From NCBI GenBank assembly GCA_023395695.1, contig JAEWYJ010000015.1, forward strand, positions 1 through 6,079: a stretch of DNA of 6,079 nucleotides, in the 5' to 3' direction. The DNA is from Bacillota bacterium. Lineage in GTDB: Bacteria; Bacillota; Clostridia; Oscillospirales; Ruminococcaceae. Both the position numbers and the translations under genes were made by a program. This document shows, piece after piece, positions 1 to 6,079 of the stretch. Position 1 is the stretch's first letter; the number at the start of each line of letters is the position of its first letter. The notes under the pieces are model-generated. The model ran no database searches. It worked only from the letters and a program-made list of their open reading frames with translations, and was not told the origin of the DNA.

Positions 1-1
1 C

Positions 2-1927
2 GGATTTTCATACGCCGTGCAGAGCAACCGCTACATAAGCTATCAGAGCTTTAAAGATTATGAGACCGCTTTGGGGTATGTCTCCCGGCTGGAGCGGGGC
101 AGCCTTCTGACCATCAGGCTGTCGGGCGTGCTTGATGAGGATGAATATGGCCACACAAAGGATGCCTACATGCCCGGCGAGCGTCGACCGGGTCTGGGTG
201 ACAGTCTGACGGCCAGCGAGGCCGAAAAGCAACTGCTGCAGGTTTTGGGATGGGTGCTCAGGGCCGCGGGAGAAGCCGGCTACGAGGTTGTTTCGCCCGC
301 CTCTTTAAAAGAAGCGCAGTCCTTCTCGCTGGACCGGGAAGCGCGCAAAATGCAGTACGGACAGTACCGGCAGGAGAACCAGAACCATCTGGCGGGACAG
401 ATTGATAGGGTTTATACGACCGAGCGGGCGGTGGCGCTGACCTTTTACGGCATGACACACCGGGAAGCGTTGGAGAATGTTTTGACGCAACTCAGGCGGC
501 TTGGCGCGCAGGGCACGTTTTTTGTTTCTGAGGATGATATTAACGAGCGACCCGACGCCATTCGCGCTGTTCTGGACGCCGGGCACGAAATAGGCGCGGC
601 AATTTTGCCCAAAAAGGGGCTGGACTACACCTCGGTTTGTGAGCAGCTTTATCTGGTTGACAGCCTGATGAAGCACTATTTTGAGGTGGATGTGCGGCTC
701 GCAAGCCAGGTCTATGACGCCGCAGCCGCCGAGACGCGCGAGGCGGTTTCTGCCATGGGGCTGCAGCTGGTCGGCTATTCTGCCGTTGTGGATGCCAGCG
801 GCGGGCGGGGCGGTGCGCAGACGCTGATCCAGACGCTGTTTAAAAGCACCGATTATACGGTCACACGGGGGCAGATTCTGTATTTTAGAATGGATTATGA
901 CCAACTGGACAGCAACCTTGCCGCACAGGTGCTGCAGCTGCTTTATACCGGCGTGCTGCAAAATACGGCCAATATCACCAACAGCGCTGTATACGCGCTC
1001 AAGGGTGTGTCGCGCCTGCTAAACGGAGCGGGTACCTATCTGTACCCGGTACCCGAAAGCCGCCTGCTGCCGGAGGTTAACAATAAAATATTTGCGGGCC
1101 AGCTGAAAAATAAGCCGGTATTGACGCAGTCGGAGCGCATCCGGGACGGATATATCGGCAACCCCGATGTGACGACCGTCAACCAGCTGCCCGGCTTTGC
1201 CCAAAAGGAGCTTACCGGGCTCGACATGACCGGCAGAATTGACACCAAGGGCGCGAATGTGCTCTTCCTGACCTTTGACGACTGGGGTACCGACAGGTCG
1301 GTCAACCAAATTTTAGACGTGCTGCAAAAGCATGGCGTTAAAGCAACCTTTTTTATTCGCACCGCCTATGTGGGCGTAAACCCCAACCTGCTGCGCGCCA
1401 TTGGTGCACAGGGGCACGATATTGCCAGCCATACCGACAACCACCTGCCGCTGGCCAATTATGTGGGAGACAACCGGTTCGAGCCGTTAACCGCAGCGGA
1501 GCTTGAGACGCTGCGGCAGGATGTTGTACAGTCCTACCGGACGCTGTTGCGCATCGTGGGCGATATGAAAAACGAAACAGGCAGGCCGGTGCTGACCACG
1601 CTGTTCAGACCGCCGACGCTGGCTGTCAGCAAAAAGGGTCTGGAGACGATATTTGACAGCGGCTATACCTATAGCGTCAGCGGCGACTTTAGCACCGAGG
1701 ACTATAAGGCCACGGGTACGCAGGCGCTTTTTAACCGGCTTACACAGGGCATGGCTGTTGCGGGGCAGGATGAACTGCGGCAGCTTTCAGCCGGGAGCAT
1801 TGTCGTCATGCATATGTCAGATACAGCGCCGTACCTGCCCGGGGCGCTCGACCAGTTTTTGACCTGGAATGCGGCGCAGCCTGCAGAAAACAGGTACATC
1901 TTTGCCAGACTCAGCGAATATCTTTAA
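2..1927 (+). CDS. Multi-module NodB polysaccharide deacetylase, 5' end outside window
   Basis: This is the C-terminal 641 residues of a larger protein. The frame is open to the window edge, so the GTG at 17 is probably internal. Three NodB-like units can be read. Nt 2 to about 310 is the tail of one, ending in RGSLLTIRL (95-121). About 420-990 is a whole but degenerate unit: TFYG (440-451) replaces TFDD, GHEIGAAI (581-604) lacks the metal-binding histidines, and RGQILYFRM (866-892) has Arg where the last His belongs. About 1255-1924 is intact: TFDDWG (1271-1288), HDIASHTDNH (1415-1444, the HxxxH metal site), FRPP (1604-1615) and GSIVVMHM (1793-1816) with the late catalytic His. NodB enzymes (carbohydrate esterase family 4) remove N-acetyl groups from amino-sugar polymers outside the membrane. 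The last module is therefore probably active and the others structural or glycan-binding. The neighbouring synthase suggests its polymer as substrate, but peptidoglycan or chitin oligomers remain possible. Any signal peptide or anchor lies upstream. Confidence 0.93.
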   Translation, partial: GFSYAVQSNRYISYQSFKDYETALGYVSRLERGSLLTIRLSGVLDEDEYGHTKDAYMPGERRPGLGDSLTASEAEKQLLQVLGWVLRAAGEAGYEVVSPASLKEAQSFSLDREARKMQYGQYRQENQNHLAGQIDRVYTTERAVALTFYGMTHREALENVLTQLRRLGAQGTFFVSEDDINERPDAIRAVLDAGHEIGAAILPKKGLDYTSVCEQLYLVDSLMKHYFEVDVRLASQVYDAAAAETREAVSAMGLQLVGYSAVVDASGGRGGAQTLIQTLFKSTDYTVTRGQILYFRMDYDQLDSNLAAQVLQLLYTGVLQNTANITNSAVYALKGVSRLLNGAGTYLYPVPESRLLPEVNNKIFAGQLKNKPVLTQSERIRDGYIGNPDVTTVNQLPGFAQKELTGLDMTGRIDTKGANVLFLTFDDWGTDRSVNQILDVLQKHGVKATFFIRTAYVGVNPNLLRAIGAQGHDIASHTDNHLPLANYVGDNRFEPLTAAELETLRQDVVQSYRTLLRIVGDMKNETGRPVLTTLFRPPTLAVSKKGLETIFDSGYTYSVSGDFSTEDYKATGTQALFNRLTQGMAVAGQDELRQLSAGSIVVMHMSDTAPYLPGALDQFLTWNAAQPAENRYIFARLSEYL

Positions 1928-2128
1928 GGATATAGTCAAACAGATTAGAAGTAGATGCAGCATCGGCAAAACTGCTTTGTGCGTCGCAAGCCACAGGGCG
2001 CAGGCATACCGGCGTAAATTCGGAGCGGCAACACAACAGGGTACAAAACAGGCCGCAGAGCGCGCGCTTCTTAAAATGCATGCGCCGTACAGCAAAAGCG
2101 TAAAACAGTGTAAAAAATGCTTTGGCCG

Positions 2129-2200
2129 TTCCGGGCTTTTTGGCGTGCTAACCGCTCTTTTCTACAGCTATAGCGGTAAGACGCCCTGAATATACCGGAA
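2129..2200 (+). repeat. Three-block nested inverted repeat in the leader of the synthase gene
   Basis: Three pairs of complementary blocks nest around one centre. TTCCGG (2129-2134) pairs with CCGGAA (2195-2200), GGCGT (2142-2146) with ACGCC (2181-2185), and ACCGCT (2151-2156) with AGCGGT (2172-2177). The terminal loop is 15 bases (2157-2171), with asymmetric internal loops of 7/9 and 4/3 bases. All 17 pairs are Watson-Crick. The structure ends 41 bases before the start codon at 2242 and is not followed by a run of T, so it does not look like an intrinsic terminator. It could be a folded mRNA leader element or a protein-binding site; the sequence does not decide which. Confidence 0.6.
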
Positions 2201-2223
2201 ACCGCAAAATATTAAAAGACAGC

Positions 2224-2231
2224 AGAGGGGG
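2224..2231 (+). promoter_or_regulatory. Ribosome binding site of the PilZ-GT2 synthase gene
   Basis: The purine run AGAGGGGG lies 10 bases before the ATG at 2242 and fits a Shine-Dalgarno site. It supports 2242 as the start of the large gene: the encoded N-terminus then leaves a short charged lead before the PilZ domain, and no better-placed start is evident upstream. Confidence 0.7.
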
Positions 2232-2241
2232 AATACGCAGC

Positions 2242-5200
2242 ATGCAGACAACGGCTGCGCCGAAACACGCACAAAAGAAAAAAGCGCTTTCGGATACCCT
2301 GACCAACCCCAGGCAGGATCGTCGGCTGCTGGCGAATGTGCCGGACGAAAGCGGAGAAAGATGCAACCCCGACCGGCGCAGCCGAAACAGTGCCGACGGG
2401 GCCGCCTATGAGGAATATATTCAAAAAAGCAAGGCTGGCATTCGCTACCGGGCGGATATTGGGGTACGCGCCAAGTGCCGACTGTCTTATGGCCGCAAAG
2501 AATCTTTTAAGGCGCAGGGGGTGGATATTTCCGCCACCGGCATGCTGTTGCAGCTGTCAAGCGAGGCGCAGCTTGACGCACTGTGCAAGGCCGAGGTTAT
2601 CCGGCTTAAATTCCGCATTAAGGCGGGTGCTATGCCCGAAGGCTACGAAATGCGGGTCGACATTTCCGCCAGAATTGTCCGGGCTTTCACCGACGAGGAA
2701 GGCGCTTATTTTTGCGGCCTTGAGTTTGAGCAGAATCTGGGTCGTTACGCCGTTGAACACAAGGATAAACACGCGCTGGCCATCTCCAGCCTGTTCCTGT
2801 TTTTTATTGTGGGTTTTATTATTCTGATGCGGGCCGAAAGCGTGCTGTATTTTAAATTTAACCGTGTGCTTTATTTTTACAGCATTATAACGGCGGCATT
2901 TTTGCTAAGCCGCTATCTGTTCGGCAGCTTTTACCGGCCGACGCCGGTTAATATGGATTTTACCCCCGGTGTGACCATTATTGTTCCCTGTTTTAACGAA
3001 GAGGAATGGATACAAAAAACCATTGTCGGCTGCGTCAATCAGGATTACCCAGTCGACAAGCTGGAGGTCATTGTGGTTGATGACTGCTCTACCGACCGGT
3101 CGGTAGCGCAAATTGAGGCCATCATCAACCGTCTGCATGCGGAGGGGGCGCGCTTTAGAACCCGAGAGCGGGTAAAATATATGGTGCAGCCGCAGAATCT
3201 CGGCAAGCGGCATGCGCTATCGAGGGGCGTCCTGGCAGCAAAGCACGAGCTGGTCGTATTTGTCGATTCGGACAGCTTTCTCGACCCCTACGCCATACGC
3301 AATCTGGTCATGCCGTTCCAGGATCCTAAGATGGGCGGTGTGTCGGGACGCACCGACGTCGCAAACACCTTTACGAACGCGCTGACCAAAATGCAGGCGG
3401 TGCGTTATTACATCGCCTTTCGCATCATGAAGGCGGCCGAGTCGGTTTTCGACGTGGTGACCTGTCTTTCGGGCCCGCTGTCGTGCTACCGTAAGGACTA
3501 TGTTACAGAGCATCTGGACGGTTGGCTTAACCAAAAATTCCTTGGCAGAAGGGCAACCTTTGGCGACGACCGCAGCATGACGAACTTTATTCTGCAAAAG
3601 CACCGAACCGGCTATCAGGATACGGCTGTCTGCGCGACGATTGTGCCGAACCGCTACAAGGTGTTTTTAGCGCAGCAGATGCGGTGGAAGCGCTCGTGGC
3701 TGCGTGAATCGATTATAGCGGGCAGCTTTATGTGGAAAAAGGAGCCTTTTGGCGCCGCGCTGTTTTATATTGGCTTGCTCATTCCGGTGGCGGCGCCCGT
3801 TGTGGTGGTCTATAACATGCTTTATGTACCGCTGGCTCACCGCGTTTTTCCGACGACCTTCCTGCTTGGTATGCTCATGATGGCGCTGCTGATGAGCGTT
3901 GTGCAGCTTTTTCTTAAAAAGAGCTCCACCTGGGTTTTTGGCATGCTGTTCTGTGTTTTTTACGAGGCGGTGCTGCTCTGGCAGATGCCGATTGCGTGGT
4001 TTACCTTCTGGAAGTCCAACTGGGGCACCCGGCTGACGCCGGCCGATATAGCCAAGCCGCGGCGCGGGCGCAACAGACACCGGACCGCCGTCATGGCGGG
4101 TGTGGCAGAGCATGCTGCGCCGGGTGGGGAGACGGACGAAGAAGCGGGGCAAAAGCCGCGTGCGTTTTTTGCCACAAGAGAGCGGCGCAAGCGGTGGGGC
4201 ACGGTGCTGCAGGGGGGCGCATTGCTTTTAGCCGTCTGGCTGGTGCTCACGGCGCTGCTGCGTACACCGCGTTATCAGCCCTACGGGGCTGTGGCGCCGG
4301 GCATGCCGGATAACGGCTTTATCGCCGTCTCTTATTTTGGCGTAGACCGCAACAGAACCAGTAAGCTGGTGGGTATCGCGCAGCTGGAGCAGCAGCTCAA
4401 GGCACTCGGGGAATCGGGCTATGTCACCATCACCCAGCAGGATATTCGCGATTATTATGCCGGGGAAAAAACGCTGCCTGAAAAAGCGCTGTTTTTAATG
4501 TTTGAGGACGGACGGCGGGATACCGCGATCTTTGCCCAAAAAATTATGGCGCAGTACAATAACATCGGTACCGTTTTTTCCTACGCCGATAACTTTGACC
4601 AAAACGACCCCAAGTTTCTCAACGCGAAGGATTTAACACAGCTGGTCAACAGCTCCTATTGGGAGCTGGGTACCAACGGCTACCGGCTGTCCTTTATTAA
4701 CGTCTATGACCGCTATGACTATTATCTGGGGGAACTGAACCCGCTGGAATTTTCAATGGTGGCCCCTTACATCAACCGCAAATACGACCATTACCTGATG
4801 GATTATATCCGTGATGAATATGACATTCCCAAAGAAGGCCTTCAGGATTTGACCGACCGCATCACCCTCGACTATGAGCTGATGCAGGAGGTCTACGAAA
4901 AGGAGCTTGGCGCGCTCCCCGCTTTTTATGCGCTCATGCACGCCAATACCGGCCAGTTTGGCACCGGCGACATGGCCAGCCGCATCAACGCCGACAATAT
5001 TTATCGGCTGTTCGCTATGAACGTCAACCGCGAGGGCCTTGCGCTCAACGACAGGACCCATTCTATCTACGATATCACCCGCATGCAGCCTCAGCCCCAC
5101 TGGTCCACCAACCACCTGCTGATGCGCCTTTGGGACGACACGCAGCAGGATATGGCTTTTGTGACGGGTGACCCCGACCGGGCGAAGGCGTGGCGCATAC

Positions 5201-6000
5201 CGGACGGAAAAGCCGAATTTGCCGACAACGATATTATCGTGACGTCGCTGCCCGGCAGCTGGGGCCGCGCACAGCTAAACGGCAGAAGCTATAAAAATCT
5301 TGAGGTGACGGCGCAGCTGCTCGGCAATGCGCTCGGCTCTCAGGCGGTTTTGCTCCGGGCGGATCAAACGCTGCAAAATTATATCAGTGTGGCTGTGTGT
5401 GATAAGAACCTCGTCATTTCTCAGGTGCGCAACGGTGCGCATGAGGAATTGTTTTCAGAGCGGCTGGACATTATAAACGGCGATGCCCGTATGTCGGTGC
5501 CCGAAGACCAAAAGCAGACCGAGATTGGCCGGCTGGAGATGCAGCTTAAATATGCAGATGACGTTGAGCGCGCCGCCGAGCTGACCGAGCAGCTTCAGGA
5601 GGTCCGGCTGCGGGAGGCTACGCCGGTTGAAGCGGGCGCGGAGGAGTTTACACCCAATATTGACCTGAGCGAGCCGCAGCATAAGACCCTGAAAATAACA
5701 ATTAATCACAATGATCTTTCGGTGTGGGTTGACGGCGTTGAGGCCGTAACGGCGCTGCAGGTCAAAAGCAGCCCCGCCGGTGCGGTGACGCTTGAGGCGC
5801 GCTCAAGCCTGCGCAACTACAGCCAGCGCAACCTGACCGACGACGTGTATGACGGCGTGTTTCGCGACGTTGTAATTACCGAGCAGGACCGCAACGGCGA
5901 TGTTGTTTTCGACGGGCGGCTCAAACCCGTAAAGAAGGCGGCGCATACGGCTAAAACGCTTTGGATGCGGCTGATAAACTGGTTTATTGAAACGCTTTAA
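2242..6000 (+). CDS. PilZ-GT2 polysaccharide synthase (hyaluronan/chitin synthase-like) fused to deacetylase-like and ConA-like ectodomains
   Basis: A 1252-residue inner membrane protein predicted to polymerise and export a glycan under c-di-GMP control. Residues 64-170 form a PilZ domain with D95-I-S-A-T-G100 (the DxSxxG motif) and K64-A-G-I-R68 in place of RxxxR. Hydrophobic helices lie at about 179-196 and 208-228. The GT2 catalytic core follows: VDD (279-281), DSD (342-344), CLSGPLSCYR (408-417), GDDR (441-444) and QQMRW (478-482, the QxxRW motif of processive synthases). The SGPLS, GDDR and QxxRW blocks resemble class I hyaluronan synthases and NodC more than cellulose synthase. Hydrophobic segments at about 504-526, 539-558 and 563-590 lead to WGTR (594-597), then a basic linker and one more helix (655-673). 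Residues 691-970 resemble PgaB/IcaB deacetylases but lack key metal ligands (FEDG at 754-757; N812 and L816 for HxxxH). Residues 984-1230 look like a ConA/LamG-type domain with a charged helical insertion. Topology around 563-655 is uncertain. The product is probably an N-acetylhexosamine-containing polymer; this is inferred only. Confidence 0.94.
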   Translation: MQTTAAPKHAQKKKALSDTLTNPRQDRRLLANVPDESGERCNPDRRSRNSADGAAYEEYIQKSKAGIRYRADIGVRAKCRLSYGRKESFKAQGVDISATGMLLQLSSEAQLDALCKAEVIRLKFRIKAGAMPEGYEMRVDISARIVRAFTDEEGAYFCGLEFEQNLGRYAVEHKDKHALAISSLFLFFIVGFIILMRAESVLYFKFNRVLYFYSIITAAFLLSRYLFGSFYRPTPVNMDFTPGVTIIVPCFNEEEWIQKTIVGCVNQDYPVDKLEVIVVDDCSTDRSVAQIEAIINRLHAEGARFRTRERVKYMVQPQNLGKRHALSRGVLAAKHELVVFVDSDSFLDPYAIRNLVMPFQDPKMGGVSGRTDVANTFTNALTKMQAVRYYIAFRIMKAAESVFDVVTCLSGPLSCYRKDYVTEHLDGWLNQKFLGRRATFGDDRSMTNFILQKHRTGYQDTAVCATIVPNRYKVFLAQQMRWKRSWLRESIIAGSFMWKKEPFGAALFYIGLLIPVAAPVVVVYNMLYVPLAHRVFPTTFLLGMLMMALLMSVVQLFLKKSSTWVFGMLFCVFYEAVLLWQMPIAWFTFWKSNWGTRLTPADIAKPRRGRNRHRTAVMAGVAEHAAPGGETDEEAGQKPRAFFATRERRKRWGTVLQGGALLLAVWLVLTALLRTPRYQPYGAVAPGMPDNGFIAVSYFGVDRNRTSKLVGIAQLEQQLKALGESGYVTITQQDIRDYYAGEKTLPEKALFLMFEDGRRDTAIFAQKIMAQYNNIGTVFSYADNFDQNDPKFLNAKDLTQLVNSSYWELGTNGYRLSFINVYDRYDYYLGELNPLEFSMVAPYINRKYDHYLMDYIRDEYDIPKEGLQDLTDRITLDYELMQEVYEKELGALPAFYALMHANTGQFGTGDMASRINADNIYRLFAMNVNREGLALNDRTHSIYDITRMQPQPHWSTNHLLMRLWDDTQQDMAFVTGDPDRAKAWRIPDGKAEFADNDIIVTSLPGSWGRAQLNGRSYKNLEVTAQLLGNALGSQAVLLRADQTLQNYISVAVCDKNLVISQVRNGAHEELFSERLDIINGDARMSVPEDQKQTEIGRLEMQLKYADDVERAAELTEQLQEVRLREATPVEAGAEEFTPNIDLSEPQHKTLKITINHNDLSVWVDGVEAVTALQVKSSPAGAVTLEARSSLRNYSQRNLTDDVYDGVFRDVVITEQDRNGDVVFDGRLKPVKKAAHTAKTLWMRLINWFIETL

Positions 6001-6024
6001 GGCCTGCTTTGCAACACAACGGAC

Positions 6025-6032
6025 GGAAAGGA
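6025..6032 (+). promoter_or_regulatory. Ribosome binding site of the downstream gene
   Basis: GGAAAGGA ends 6 bases before the ATG at 6039 and is a good Shine-Dalgarno match. It lies within the 38-base gap after the synthase stop codon, which supports translation of the third gene from the same transcript. Confidence 0.75.
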
Positions 6033-6038
6033 CAAACA

Positions 6039-6079
6039 ATGAAGAAAAAGGCGCTGACTATTCTGGCTCTGTTTATAAC
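6039..6079 (+). CDS. Start of a probable secreted or membrane protein, 3' end outside window
   Basis: Only 13 codons are visible: MKKKALTILALFI. Three lysines followed by a hydrophobic stretch are typical of the beginning of a Sec signal peptide or a signal anchor. The gene starts 38 bases after the synthase stop, on the same strand, with its own ribosome binding site. It is therefore probably the next gene of the synthase operon and may be an extracytoplasmic partner such as a glycan-binding or glycan-modifying protein. Nothing in the visible part identifies a family, so the function is unknown. Confidence 0.8.
   Translation, partial: MKKKALTILALFI

Larger units (their letters stand above)
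1928..2241. other. 314-base intergenic region, no convincing gene; probable leader of the synthase gene
   Basis: No protein-coding gene is supported here. One open frame (1869-2189, plus strand) overlaps the end of the deacetylase gene, is Lys/Arg-rich, shows no recognisable domain and has no good ribosome binding site, so it is treated as chance. The 3' half carries the nested inverted repeat at 2129-2200, and the ribosome binding site of the next gene follows at 2224-2231. I see no stem followed by a U-tract, so no intrinsic terminator for the upstream gene can be placed. No convincing -35/-10 pair stands out either. The length of the gap, against 38 bases after the synthase gene, suggests the synthase has its own promoter or a structured 5' leader in this interval. 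Confidence 0.6.

Noticed and set aside
17..19. GTG as the start codon of the first gene
   Set aside because: The frame is open to the window edge, no ribosome binding site precedes it, and it falls inside a NodB-like module whose beginning must lie upstream.
305..961. Long minus-strand open frames, including 305-961 and 3667-4152
   Set aside because: They lie wholly antisense to strongly supported coding sequence and have no recognisable domains; long antisense frames are common in G+C-rich genes.
1918..1933. Small palindrome ATATC/GATAT around the stop codon of the deacetylase gene, considered as a terminator
   Set aside because: Only five A/T-rich pairs with a six-base loop, and no following T-run.
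1955..2045. Resemblance to a c-di-GMP-I (GEMM) riboswitch: GGC-AAA, then CGCAA-GCC, then GGGC in the expected order
   Set aside because: The GAAA tetraloop is absent, the inner stem is only about four pairs with a bulge, the GACGCAAAGCC block carries a substitution and a deletion, and no closing helix can be found for GGCAAC at the 3' side. An Infernal search with RF01051 would settle it; a score above the family cutoff would reverse this.
2140..2177. Possible promoter TTGGCG, 17 bases, TACAGC
   Set aside because: The -10 box matches only three of six consensus positions and the whole pair lies inside the inverted repeat, so it is too weak to call.
1869..2189. 106-codon plus-strand open frame overlapping the end of the deacetylase gene
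   Set aside because: It has no recognisable domain, a basic low-information composition and no good ribosome binding site. Its first part lies in another frame of a well-supported gene, and its last part covers the inverted repeat.

Overview
The window is G+C-rich (roughly mid-50s percent by eye). All genes lie on the plus strand: a 5'-truncated gene, one very large complete gene, and the first codons of a third. The layout suggests a Gram-positive member of the Clostridia: strong Shine-Dalgarno sites, and a polysaccharide synthase with its extracellular domains fused directly on, with no periplasmic or outer-membrane partners in view. The lineage is an inference; there is no marker gene.

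Region by region: (1) nt 2-1927 is the C-terminal 641 residues of a protein built from repeated NodB-type polysaccharide deacetylase modules. The tail of one degenerate module, a second complete but degenerate module, and a final module with all catalytic motifs are visible. (2) nt 1928-2241 is a 314-base gap with no convincing gene. Its 3' half holds a three-block nested inverted repeat (2129-2200) just upstream of the next gene. (3) nt 2242-6000 encodes a 1252-residue membrane protein. In order it has an N-terminal PilZ (c-di-GMP receptor) domain, two membrane helices, a processive family-2 glycosyltransferase most like hyaluronan synthase/NodC/chitin synthase, more membrane helices, a basic linker, another membrane helix, a deacetylase-like domain lacking the usual metal ligands, and a C-terminal beta-rich domain resembling concanavalin-A/LamG folds with a charged helical insertion. 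(4) nt 6039 onward is the start of a probable secreted or membrane protein, 38 bases after the big gene and probably in its operon.

Taken together this looks like an exopolysaccharide locus controlled by cyclic di-GMP. The synthase would polymerise and export a glycan, probably containing an N-acetylhexosamine. The fused ectodomain would bind or guide the emerging chain, and the upstream protein's single intact NodB module would deacetylate it. The functional division is analogous to Ica/Pga poly-GlcNAc systems, but the fusion pattern and the set of apparently inactive deacetylase folds around one active copy are distinctive. The glycan product cannot be determined from sequence reading alone.
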